From Zygnema cylindricum (taxonomy: Eukaryota; Streptophyta; Zygnematophyceae; Zygnematales; Zygnemataceae), in assembly GCA_037447655.1 (NCBI GenBank), contig JBBHKE010001630.1:1-64000 (forward strand): a stretch of DNA of 64,000 bases, given 5' to 3'. Positions 1 through 9,886 of the stretch are shown here, one piece after another (position 1 is the stretch's first letter; the number at the start of each line of letters is the position of its first letter). Position numbers and translations under genes: made by a program. The notes beneath the pieces are model-generated. The model made no database searches. It saw nothing but the letters and a program-made list of their open reading frames with translations, and was not told the origin of the DNA.

Positions 1-154
1 CACGTTTTTATTTTTACGTATATTCAATCCATATTATCTTCTATATACATTCTTTTTTTTCTGTATATTCTATGGAAAATTATTCCTATTCATGAATTTC
101 TATATATTTACTTTTCAATAAATTATGTTTTTTTTCTTTGCCCGATTTCTGTGG
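1..154. other. AT-rich left edge, nothing recognised
   Basis: T-rich sequence with no supported reading frame. It could be intron of the kinase relic that follows. Confidence 0.4.
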
Positions 155-1372
155 GCCAAAGTTGCCGACTTTGGATTGCTAAATGACAATCCCACAGGCT
201 CCATGGAGTAGGCTATGAAAACCCGAGTTGCTGGAACTCCCGGATATAATGACCTCGAGTATTTTACCAATTTCCAGGTCACAGCAAAAAGTGATGTCTA
301 CAGGTAAACGATAAGGATGAAAGAAGCACAATTTGACCTAAAGTTCTCACTTTTATCAAGATGAAGATTTGCCTTTTTGCTTACTTTTTTTTTTCACTCT
401 TCTTGGTTTTAACTCTTTTTTACTATAGCTTTTTGGTTTTGACTTTTTTTGGGTTTTGTTTGTATAAGACAAAGTCGAGAGATTGAACAGGAAGATCATG
501 TGGCCAGTCTTTGGAAATTTATCCATTTTCAAGAGTATTATGTTTTGTTTTATTTTTTAACTAATACAAAAACGAAGTCCGAGGAAATCTATGGGTGATA
601 TTTGGCTATCATTCAATCAGTCATTATTTTTGACAACGAGTGTTTCTCAGATTCTAAAAAGAGAGGGGAGGGGGAGAGAGGGAGGAGATGAGGGACGGGG
701 AGGGGAGGGTGAAAGGGGAATGGGGAGGTGTAGTGGGGGTGGGGGAGGGAGTGGGGGGAGAGGGAAGAGACGGGGAAGGAGATTGAGAGGGGCAGGTAAA
801 ACGCAAGGGGGAGGGAGTAGGAAAGGGAGAGGAAGTCTGAGTGAGAGGAGATGAAGGGCTTAATTACTCTTCTCACTACAATCTCTGACTGGTGTAAGGC
901 TGGAAAGAAGTATGGACCTCACTATAATGGTTTGGAAGAAACTGAGGAAAACCAGTATTTATACTTTCCATATGCTTTCTTTGTTTATTATTTCCCTGCT
1001 TGTAGGTTTTCAGTTTTGGCCATGCCACCCCTTTTGTACACCCGGACTCAAATGGTTTACCAACGTGCTTTTTAATTTATCCTGTGATAAACATTTTAGC
1101 TTCTTAATACTATGGGCTACACTTATTTAAATGTGTGTTCCTCTGCCGTTGGCCACCTCAATCTAGTGGGATTTTACACCATGTATTTTGCTTTGGAGAT
1201 TCGGAGGTCTGGAGGTGTGGGGGGAGGATAAATATGGTAATAATAATCGGGATTGTAATATTAAAGCAATGGATATAACAATATTCGGGTTTAGGTCTTG
1301 GAGTGCCCTCTTGGTGCAGTTTCGGAGTGGTCTTAATTGAGCTTATCACAGGGAGAACCGCATTGGTTAAAG
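155..1372 (+). pseudogene. receptor-like protein kinase fragment, two exons, disrupted
   Basis: Two exon-like pieces encode the middle of a plant receptor-like Ser/Thr kinase domain. Piece 1 (155-303) reads AKVADFGLL (the DFG motif), then TRVAGTPGY (end of the activation loop), then VTAKSDVY. It ends at a good GT donor at 304. Piece 2 begins after an AG at 1318-1319, and the split codon AG|T restores serine, giving DVYS-FGVVLIELITGRTAL (subdomain IX). The splice phase therefore still works, but an in-frame TAG at 209-211 interrupts the activation loop, and the usual PEY after GTPGY has become LEY. No N-lobe is visible in 1-154 and no subdomains X-XI follow 1372. The N-terminal part may lie left of the window. 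I read it as a decayed kinase; a sequencing error or a diverged live gene is less likely. Confidence 0.65.
656..860. repeat. purine-rich GA/GGGA low-complexity tract
   Basis: About 200 bases of almost pure purine on the plus strand with many GGGG runs, lying within the intron-like gap of the kinase relic. The open frames that cross it are low-complexity artefacts. The G runs could form quadruplexes (inference). Confidence 0.85.
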
Positions 1373-1605
1373 TACTCAGACTGCGCAACCAAATAAAATT
1401 CTTCCAAATCCAGTGCGTTACAGTGAGGCATATTTGCAAAGGAGGCATAAGAAGCAAGGGAGTCTTTGGTTGTTGGCTTTCAAACTTCTCTTGGGGTTCC
1501 ATTTAAAGGCAAAATGTGATATTTGATGCAGGGTCAAATGCAATATTTGAAAGATACATTCAAGCGCACAACATAATTTCGAGTGCCATACTTTAGAAGG
1601 AACAC

Positions 1606-1710
1606 ACAAACACCCCCCCCCCCCGCAACACACACACACGTAGAGAGAGAGATAGAGAGAGGTAGAGTGAGATAGAGAGAGAGGTAGAGTGGGATAGAGA
1701 AAGAGGTAAG
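1606..1710. repeat. compound microsatellite: C run, (CA)n, (GA)n
   Basis: A run of 12 C at 1613-1624 is followed by CA repeats, then AGAGAGAT/GGTAGAGTG-type repeats. The rest of 1373-2069 is AT-rich (a purine/A tract around 1780-1870) and shows no gene. Confidence 0.85.
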
Positions 1711-2069
1711 GGTCAACCATTTTTTTAGTTTAAACAAATAAAAGAGAAGGCATGAAAAATAATTACTATCTTTTCAAATTAGAAAAAAAATGTAGAGACT
1801 TCGAGAAAGAAAAAAAAAAGAAAAAAAATGAAAGAAAAAGAGAAAAGAAGAGGAAAAGTGAAATAAAATTTCCCAGCTTCATCTTTATACATTTTCATGT
1901 TCTTTTATATTCTTAACGTCTTTTTGATGTTTCTAGCTGCCTTTTTTCTATTTCTGTATCCAATGAGCATCACTTTACCACCCTCTTTTGAGCATAGCAG
2001 GCTCCTATAGATCTATCTTCACTAATGAATCCTGTAATCAACTACTACTCAGCTATCCTCAGCTCCTAT

Positions 2070-2435
2070 TTACTCGCTTGACTCCTCCACTGCGGCCTCC
2101 ACTCGCAGAAGAACAAATCCAAGCGCGACTCCGATCAAAACGAGACCGGAGATAATTGGAACAACAGCGAAAATCTCGCCTGCAAGAGAGCATTCTGAGG
2201 CTAGTGCTCCTCCCTTAGCGCCCCGTGCAGATCTGAGACTTGCAGAAACTTGAGCAAACTCCTCCTCTACTGTCTTCTTTTGACAGAAAACGTTGGAAGA
2301 TTGTACGGCCTTCAATCCGGAGAAGTTTGAGAGAGAAGGAATGCTTGCTCTGGCTGCCTTCCTCTGGGCGGAAACTGCCTTAACTGGCGCTACGGCCGCC
2401 ACCGACACACTGCTTGCACATGTCAAGGAAGCCAT
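2070..2435 (-). CDS. petM: cytochrome b6f complex subunit 7 (PetM), plastid-targeted precursor
   Basis: Single-exon gene of 121 residues. The last 35 residues (87-121) are the mature PetM: EIF at the lumenal start, one membrane helix at about 90-110 (GLVLIGVALGFVLLRVEA) and the acidic stromal tail VEE. This GFVLLR-EA-VEE signature is characteristic of PetM from cyanobacteria to plants. Residues 1 to about 80 are rich in Ser/Ala/Val/Lys, lack acidic residues at the start and look like a chloroplast transit peptide, as expected for a gene moved from plastid to nucleus. PetM is a small peripheral helix of the cytochrome b6f dimer, which passes electrons from plastoquinol to plastocyanin. The start is the first ATG of the frame (codon at 2433-2435); the stop is TAA. 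No intron is needed. Identification is by the mature domain; the transit cleavage site is not defined. Confidence 0.9.
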   Translation of the reverse strand: MASLTCASSVSVAAVAPVKAVSAQRKAARASIPSLSNFSGLKAVQSSNVFCQKKTVEEEFAQVSASLRSARGAKGGALASECSLAGEIFAVVPIISGLVLIGVALGFVLLRVEAAVEESSE

Positions 2436-2944
2436 TGATTCCGCTGAGATGGTAGTGATGGCTGATTACCAAGAGATGAAAATGAAGACAGGAGGAGCGA
2501 CTGAGAATTGTGTCGCTGAATGGATCTGTCAGCAATGGAGTGATGAGGGATGGGGATTGAGGGGTTCTTCAGGGTTTTCGGCCCAGGACAAATTCTAGAT
2601 AGGATAACACCATTCACAGCATTAACACTGTCCATCCATTTGTATCGCCAGCTGAAAAATGAAATCTGGAACGTTCATCGATGAATAGACGATCCAGATG
2701 TTACAACGAGGCCTTGTACATTCAGAATGCAGGTGACGGGTAAATTGAACGGGTATGGGGAGATCGAAATTGCAAATCTGGCCGTCCGATGGTAGGTTTG
2801 TGTCCAGCTGCACACGGCTTAGCCATTGGACTAGATAACGTTTACAGGTACAGATTTTCCAAAAATTACCTTGACCGTCCGATCTGAGAATAAGATACCG
2901 TACACTTTTTGTTCCTACTGGTACATATTACACCGCCGTTAGAG
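2436..2944. other. upstream region of petM, no gene recognised
   Basis: This is the 5' flank and leader of the minus-strand petM gene. Open frames here are short and have no recognisable domain. No clear TATA box could be assigned by eye. Confidence 0.4.
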
Positions 2945-3114
2945 TTAGGGTATGTCCCCGTGTACTTGAAACATAGCGAACATATTTTGTATTTTACCGC
3001 GGATCCGCCGGACCCGGTTTTCAAGTGTCCCAATGTCTGTAAGGACGAAAGCGTAACTTACGCTTGTGACGATTATATACGTCGACAATACCCGTGACGG
3101 TTGTCCGCGTCTAA

Positions 3115-4064
3115 GGGTACGTCCCCATGTGTTAAAGTACATACTTTTCTCTGTCTTTTTGCCCTAAAATTCAGGGAACTTTGAAAAAAACTTTAGCCGT
3201 ACGAGAAATTCATTTTTACCAAAGTAAAGTGAACGTCAATTCATACTTTGGATGTACGACCTGTTTGTCGTTATGTGAATGCATTTTGGCGTTTTCCCCT
3301 TTTAGACCCCCGGGCAAGAGAATCCAGCCCAAAAAAAAACTTCATCCAAAATCACCTCGAGGAGGTGATTTTAGTTCAAGTACCCGCCCAAACAGCGAAT
3401 GAAAAGCGTACCAGGCACGCGCCACACGATTTGTAAATTTTTTGGACGAGGGAGAGTCCTCGCTATTTTTCTCCGCGCACGTCACGTGCTATGTACGGAA
3501 AAAAATTTGCAGGGGTCTCGGACTTCCACTTGCATTCATGGGTCCTTTGCATAATTTTTCGCCGTCGGCGCCTCTCCTCTCTCCCTCTCACACTATAGCT
3601 TGTATCTCACACTTTTTAGAATGAGATACGACAATATTGGTATAAAATGAAAGATCTTCAAAAAATATATTTTTTGAATTTTTTTAGGTTTTTATTTAAT
3701 GGCAAATCGAGTGAGAAAAGTAGAAAAAGCGAAATCAAGAAACCATGGCGGAAAGTTCTTGAATCCGTGACGTCGACGTTGTCACAAGTGAGCGTGACGT
3801 CACAACGTCACCAAACCCTAAACATTTGCAATTTCATAAAAATCTAGACGTCTACCACTGTCGCTATTTTTGTTGGCGTCACCAATCGTCGGAAGTTTCG
3901 CAGTCGCCTTCAATCGTCACAAGTTGTACCTACGTCTACAACCGTCACATGTCAAAGTTCCGATTTCATTTTCGCACATTGGGACGCTCTTCAAAGTAGT
4001 ACGGCGAATCTTCACTATAGTCCAAAATACTTTATCAAAGTACCGATTACATGGGGACGTACCC
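3115..4064. mobile_element. Tourist-like element E2 (type I, 950 bp), nested in E1
   Basis: Termini are GGGTACGTCCCCATG at 3115 and CATGGGGACGTACCC ending at 4064, with TAA on both sides (3112-3114 and 4065-4067). It lies inside E1. The interior holds the ACGT-core cluster at about 3768-3812 (TGACGTCAC-type words). It shares long blocks with E5 and E7: a CCCCCGGGCAAGAGAATCC block, a GGGTCTCGGACCTCCA-like block and an AAACCCTAAACAT block. Short open frames at 3181-3436 fall within the repeat and recur in its relatives, so they are not treated as genes. Confidence 0.8.
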
Positions 4065-4067
4065 TAA

Positions 4068-4846
4068 GGGTGCGTCTCTATGTACTTCAAACTTAGAGAT
4101 TTTTTTTTGTTTTTTAGCGCAGATCCGGCGGACCCGGATTTCGGGTGTCCCTATGTGTACCAAACGAAATTGTCACTTAGGGCGTGACGATTGTATACGT
4201 CGACAATGCCCGTGACGGCTGTCAACGTCTACAATCTGTGATGACCCACGTCATTTTTCGTAACTGCTTGTGACGTCGCGTGATTTTTCGTGACATTGTA
4301 GACCTACCGCCCTCCAGCCTGTGACGTTTCACGGTTGAAGAAGATGCGTTTTGACTTTGCGTCTATTGTCGGCTCGACGTGAAATGGCATCGGAACCTTG
4401 AGACCCCTGCAAAAAAAAAATCCGTACCGGATGGAAACGGACAAAACAAAACAAACTATGTACTTCTATTTGTCGTATTAAACAGAAACGGACAAAACAT
4501 AGCGAATCGTGTACACTTCCACGTCGCTTGAATTCGTTTGAATCTTTTGAACATAACATTACACGTGCGAATACGTGTTCCTATTTGTTTATAGAAAATC
4601 CTTAATTTTAAATCACATCGGCCCTGTATTTTAAAGATAAGGTTGAAGATGACGTTTTTTGTCCTCGCAGTGGGTCGAAGAACACAAGACGACAAGATGT
4701 AGTACATTTCAAATTCGATGATGACGCAAAATGTACTTCTCTATTTTTCTATTTTATTGTACGGTTGAAACTTACGCGGTACGGCTCTAAGTTTTACAGG
4801 AAAACGACAGAAAAAAACCCTTACTTAAGCACATAGAGACGCACCC
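4068..4846. mobile_element. Tourist-like element E3 (type II, 779 bp), nested in E1
   Basis: Termini are GGGTGCGTCTCTATG at 4068 and CATAGAGACGCACCC ending at 4846, with TAA on each side (4065-4067, shared with E2, and 4847-4849). The body matches E1 (minus its insertions) and E4 in inverse orientation: a GCGGACCCGG-like block, a GACGTCGCG block and an ACAAGACGACAA block. It inserted next to or within the duplicated TAA of E2. Confidence 0.8.
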
Positions 4847-5605
4847 TAAGATCTGTGTTGTCGCACGTTATTTTTTGGAACTGCTTGTGACGTCGCATGT
4901 CTTAACATGACACTGTAGACGTACCGCCTTCTAGCCTGTGCAATTTCACTGTTGAAGAAGATGCGCTTTGCCTTCGCGTCGCCTGTCCGCTCGACGTGAA
5001 ATGGCATCGGAATTTCGGGACTCCTGCAAAAAAAAAAAAAACGTACTGAAAGAAAACGGACAAAATCAAACAAATTGTGTACTTCTCTTTGTCGTATTTA
5101 ACGCAAACAGACAAAACATAGCGAATTTTGTGCTTTCTTTCTCCTTAGAAATCGTATAAAAATTTCGAAAAATAAGGCACGTGCGAATATATGTTCCTAT
5201 TTGTTTATAGAAAAATCCCTAGTTTTAAAACACATCGCGCATGTGTTTTAAAGAAAAGGTTGAAGATGACGTTTTTTTTCGTCGAAGTGGGTCAAAAAAC
5301 ACAAGACGACAAATTTTCGTACATCCAAAAGTTTGAGGATGACGCAAATTGTACTTTGCAAATTTGCGATTCCTTCGTACGGCTGGAACTTAGGCAGTAC
5401 GACGCTAAGTTTTACAGGAAATCGACAGAAAAAAACCCTTATGCACATGGGGACATACCCTTAAGCAGTTAGCATGTTAAATCGAGTGGGGACTATTTCA
5501 CCCAAACATCATATGTTAAAAGAAGTGCTGAACCGGAACTTCTTGGAAACTATTCTGTCGATGGACCTTATCGCACTATTAATGTTACTTGCATAGTATT
5601 AAAAC

Positions 5606-6170
5606 CATAGTTCAAAAGTAGGCGTTTTTATAGTAGGCCTTTGGTAGGCGCACAAAACTTGGCACAAAACTCGCGTAGAGTAAGCATACTGTATGTGTGT
5701 GCGTTGTCCACACTACTGTACGAACGTACAAATATGACGTATCACCATAGTACAGGGCACGCCGCCAGACGATTTTTTTTAGCGAACTGACACGGCGTAG
5801 GATGACATTCCGCGGGAAAAAAAACCCGAAAAACAAAAAACGCGGACGTAAGTCCTATCGTAAGTTGTGCTATGGGCTTTTCATTTGATCTTCTTAGATC
5901 GCTACTTTGATCAGCGACTGTCAAATCGTCTAAATCTGACGGTTTAAATAAAAAATACCTTAAAACTCACAAAAAAATAAAAATTTGTCCGAATGTTTTT
6001 CAAAATTTAGATATGACGTTTAATTCTCTATCGATTAATGTGCAACTCAACCCTGTTACATTTTATTTTCATTTTGCGACCAATACAATATGGGTCTTAA
6101 GGCCATATTGTATGTTTTGCGTACAATAGGCATATTGTATGGGCCTACTTTCACCTACTTTTGAACTATG
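5606..6170. mobile_element. hAT-like non-autonomous DNA element, 565 bp
   Basis: A perfect 17-bp terminal inverted repeat, CATAGTTCAAAAGTAGG, begins at 5606 and its reverse complement ends at 6170. Both ends are flanked by the identical 8-bp sequence ATTAAAAC (5598-5605 and 6171-6178). An 8-bp duplication fits hAT, although P and Merlin elements can look similar. A GTAGGCC block is also mirrored just inside the ends. There is no transposase frame; the interior is AT-rich with repeated CATATTGTATG words. Confidence 0.8.
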
Positions 6171-6400
6171 ATTAAAACTAACCCCATTAAGTGAAGTGGC
6201 CCCAAACGAATCCACACCTTACGGGATACAATCAACTGTCTTTACCGCCATATTTGTTTGTCGAGAGAGTTCAAATATCATTTGAAATTGAGCGATATCA
6301 GCCCTCGATCTACCCCATCCGAAACAAGTGTACAATAGTTGAAGTTAAAATACCCGAAAATAATTGGAAACTCTAGATTGTACCATAATATAACGTGTTA

Positions 6401-7376
6401 GGGCGTGTTCCCATGTGTTCAAGTAAGGGTTTTTTTCCGTCGTTTTCACAGAAAAATTGGACTTCCAACGAGAAAATGTTACGCCGTACGAAAAATGGGC
6501 AAAAACAGAAGTACATTTTGCGTCATCTTAGAACTTAAAAGGTACGGCGATTTGGCGATATTATCATCGCGACCCTCTTTCAGCTCATATTTACACTTGT
6601 AATGGAATAAAATCTCGATCTGATTTTAACCAAATAACACCCTATCGACGAATAGAAAGCAGTTTTTGCACGCGTGAAACGTCTTCGATTTTTTTTTGAA
6701 CGAGGGAGAGTACACGCTATTTTTTTCCATGCTCGTCACGCGCATGTACATACAAAAATGACAAGCATGTACGGAAAAAAATTATTTGGGGTCTCGGACC
6801 TCCACTTTCATTCATGGGTCCTTTACAAAATTTTACAACGTCCTCGTCTCTCCCCATCCTTTTCATTCGACCGCTCCTCTATCTCTCATCTCTAAATGAA
6901 ATATAGCAATAATAGTATAAAATGAAAGATATATGTATTTCCCTTTTTTTTTAATATTTTTGGTCTCATTTTGATGGCATATCTAATGATAAATGGTAAG
7001 AAAAAGAAATCGAAAAACCATGGCGGAAAGTTTACGTGTTGATGACGTCACAAGGTAGCATGACTTCGCAAGGTAGCATGACTTCACAATGTCACAAAAC
7101 CCTAAACATCTACAATGTCACAAAAAGCTCGACGTCTACAACCGTCGCCGTTTTTGTAGATTTCACTAATTCTAGGAAGTTTCGTAGTCGTCTACATTTC
7201 GTTTCGTACTATCGTAGGCTGTCGCATATTTTGTAGACGTCTACACCTGTCACATATTTGAAGCAATGAAGGCGCAAGTAATGATTGACATAGGAACACT
7301 TTGAAAAGTACACCGCAAAATTTGCGCTAAAATCCAAAGTAACGTTTCAAAGTTTCGGTTACATGGGAAAACGCCC
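6401..7376. mobile_element. Tourist-like element E5 (type I, 976 bp)
   Basis: Termini are GGGCGTGTTCCCATG at 6401 and CATGGGAAAACGCCC ending at 7376, both flanked by TTA (6398-6400, 7377-7379). The interior resembles E2 and E7, including a TGACGTCACAA motif with two decayed neighbours at about 7041-7095. Its 3' part (from 7155) is present again at 9099-9311. Confidence 0.75.
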
Positions 7377-8420
7377 TTATACCCTATAAAAACATAAAAT
7401 ACGGGTCAACAGTTTGAACACTTCAGTTCGGGTGAATCCAACGGTTTGAGTTTGTTCGGCGTTTTAAAAGACGGTTTCATACCGTTATTTAGGTTCAGAA
7501 CTTCAGCTCGGTATGGATTCGATCTATTCCCACCGGAGCATTTCCCATTCCGATGATTTTCCGAATTAGATAATAATATGAAACTTTTAAAATCCTTTGT
7601 ACGTGCGAAACTTTATTTCTATTTGTCGAACGGCGATCCTTTCATTCATGGCCTATTTCACCGAAAAAAAAATCACTTCCGCAACAGACGGACGTTGGAA
7701 TAATGTACGGCTTTCTATGAAAACCGTACAAACGAGCATCCTCAAAATATTGCGGGATGTAAAAGTCGGGTTAAAGTACACCGCCAATCGTTATTAGCGT
7801 TGTGTACGCTAATTCCGTCCCGCTTTTTTTATTATTTATTCTCAAATAATCCACACTATTTAAAAAAAAACCCTAATTCTCAATTAGAATAGACGATTTC
7901 TTCGAAAATTTCCAAATTCCCAATTAGCGTAAACCACGCTAATTATTCGTATACGCTAAAAAAACTTACACGCTAATAACGATTGGCGGTGTAGCGTATT
8001 TCGCCGAAAAGCTGACGTAGCCAAAACAACATCGAACGGCTATTTCATTGCACTCGCGCGAAACAACTGCCGGTTTTGAACCACCGTCGTCGTCCTTCGA
8101 ACATTCAATACTGCAGGTTTGTTTTCGCGCCTATGTTTGATGACGTCGAAACGTGTACGTTTTCCGATCAGTTTCGGAAAATCAAATGCTCCGGTGGGTA
8201 TAGGCTATCAGCCGAGTTGAGCCAAACCGAACCGCGCCAAGGTGTTGTCCTTTTTCCGCGCTGTTGCGTATGGCCTACGTTTGACTTTCCTGCTGACTTT
8301 ACGGTGCGACGTTGCTCCCTTGCATATGCGTACGGCAACGTCAGCATAAAGGATCGCACCATTCATGGATCATATGGTACAGTAGCAGTACTGTACAGTA
8401 TTCTTTATACCGCCACCCGC
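7155..8420. repeat. local duplication, copy 1 (two blocks)
   Basis: Blocks 7155-7525 and 8208-8420 are repeated, in the same order and nearly identical, at 9099-9461 and 9471-9700. Copy 1 has about 680 extra bases (7526-8207) between the blocks. Those bases include the TA-flanked MITE at 7779-7991. The duplication carries the tail of Tourist-like element E5. Confidence 0.8.
7779..7991. mobile_element. TA-flanked foldback MITE, 213 bp
   Basis: The ends are inverted copies of CACCGCCAATCGTTATTAGC (7779 onward and ending at 7991), and both sides carry TA (7777-7778, 7992-7993). The interior contains further ACGCTAAT/ATTAGCGT mirror words and no reading frame. A 2-bp TA duplication would fit a Tc1/mariner (Stowaway-like) origin; this is inference. 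A diverged relative lies at 46503-46704. Confidence 0.7.
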
Positions 8421-8509
8421 ACGCAGGCGAGTTTTGTAGGCGGACAGAGGATTCGATCGGAGCTCAGGAATCAATCACAGATCGTAATCAACAGGTGTGC
8501 AGGCTCGAT

Positions 8510-8640
8510 CTTATCCGAGAGAGAGGGAGAGGGAGAGGGGCGAGGAGAAGAAGAAGGAGAGGGAGAGAGAGAGGGAGAGGGGCGAGGAGAAGAAGAAGGA
8601 GAGGGAGAGAGAGAGGGAGAGGGAGGAGAAGAAATGGGAG
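8510..8640. repeat. purine-rich minisatellite, ~42-bp unit
   Basis: GAGAGGGAGAGGGGCGAGGA-type units recur about 42 bp apart (marker C at 8541 and 8583). The tract produces long low-complexity frames on both strands. No gene is supported in 8640-9098. Confidence 0.8.
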
Positions 8641-9098
8641 GCGGGCGACAAACAGCCGAAATGTTGAAAGGACAGTCGGATTCTTGATTTCTGCGCCAAT
8701 GGACGTGACTCGGGTCAGGTTTTCTGCCGCGTAAGACGCGGTAGCGCGGTTAGAATCGACGGACAGAATAAAAACGACGAGAGAGCAAAAAGACAAAAGC
8801 ATGCGGGTATTTTTTTTGAAAAAGTTTCTCAATTTTTCACGGGCAGTTTTTGTGGATTCCTCCTAACCTATTCATTTTGTTTTTCTTTCCTAAAATTACC
8901 GTACAGTACAATACGGTACAGTACACGTGCAGCAAGTCGAGCGGTTGCAGAATAACAGGCGCACCTTGGAGCGGCTGTCGCAATCATTCATCTCGGGCAC
9001 TGAAAAAAATGATGTTAGATTCATTGTTGAATCGCGCTAAAGTGACGCTCAAGTGAACCGACCAAAGGGCAAATCACCGGGTCGCCCGCGACTATTAT

Positions 9099-9700
9099 TG
9101 TAGATGTCACTAATTCTAGGAAGTTTCGTAGTCGTCTACATTTCGTTTCGTACTATCGTAGGCTGTCGCATATTTTCTACACCTGTCACATTTTGAAGCA
9201 ATGAAAGCGCAAGTAATGATTGACATAGGAACACTTTGAAAAGTACACCGCAAAATCTGCGCTAAAATCCAAAGTAGCGTTTCAAAGTTTCGGTTACATT
9301 GGAACACGCCCTTATACCCTATAAAAATCATAAAATACGGGTCAACAGTTTGAACACTTCAGTTCGGGTGAATCCAACGGTTTGAGTTTGTTCGGCGTTT
9401 TAAAAGACGGTTTCATACCGTTATTTAGGTTCAGAACTTCAGCTCGGTATGGATTCGATCTCAGCCGAACTCAGCCGAGTTGAGCCAAACCGAACCGCGC
9501 CAAGGTGTTGTCCTTTTTCCGCGCTGTTGCGTATGGCCTACGTTTGACTTTCCTGCTGACTTTACGGTGCGACGTTGCTCCCTTGCATATGCGTACGGCA
9601 ACGTCAGCATAAAGGGTCGCACCATTCATGGATCATATGGTACAGTAGCAGTACAGTACAGTACAGTACAGTACTGTACTGTACAGTATTCTTTATACCG
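9099..9700. repeat. local duplication, copy 2, upstream of the RNF14-like gene
   Basis: Blocks 9099-9461 and 9471-9700 match 7155-7525 and 8208-8420. The Tourist-like terminus CACGCCC|TTA ends at 9311. This copy lacks the 7526-8207 segment. It forms most of the 5' flank of the ligase gene that starts at 9887, so it may hold its promoter (inference). Confidence 0.8.
9640..9690. repeat. (AGTAC)n palindromic microsatellite
   Basis: An AGTAC/GTACT array expanded from a single copy present in the paralogous position (about 8379-8405). It is self-complementary, so it can fold into a hairpin or cruciform. Confidence 0.85.
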
Positions 9701-9886
9701 TATACGTGACAGTGGCTGTTGAGGTTTGCCAAGTTTTGAATTCCAAGCCACATAGGTACAGTACTGTAGCACCTGCCAAACTAGAACACCATGAATGGTG
9801 TATGGTAATTCCGGGAACTTCAGGCGAAGGGCTGAGTTACCTGAGTCTGTAAAAAAGCAGACAGCCAGGGAAGTAGCCTCATAGCC

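Larger units (their letters stand above)
2948..5460. mobile_element. Tourist-like (PIF/Harbinger-type) non-autonomous element E1, split by two nested elements
   Basis: The terminal inverted repeats read GGGTATGTCCCC at 2948 and GGGGACATACCC ending at 5460. They are flanked on both sides by TTA (2945-2947 and 5461-5463), the 3-bp target duplication typical of PIF/Harbinger elements. The body is non-coding. Positions 2948-3114 and 4850-5460 add up to 778 bp once the two insertions between them (3115-4064 and 4068-4846) are removed. That equals the lengths of the uninterrupted relatives E3 (779 bp) and E4 (778 bp), whose internal sequence matches across the junction. Superfamily assignment rests on the 3-bp TWA duplication and GGG start; no transposase is encoded. 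Confidence 0.8.

Noticed and set aside
3181-3436. ORFs with an FRPPGKRI motif also found at 27847-28128
   Set aside because: The shared peptide comes from the shared non-coding Tourist-like repeat; frames differ in length and are not maintained.
2948-5460. Inverted repeats as viral origins or CRISPR-like array
   Set aside because: TWA target duplications and matching 778-bp copies identify transposons. There is no regular repeat-spacer structure.
8076-8687. 203-codon plus-strand ORF
   Set aside because: It crosses a duplicated repeat block and a GA-rich minisatellite. The same frame is broken in the 9.1-9.7 kb copy, and half of it is low-complexity E/G/R.
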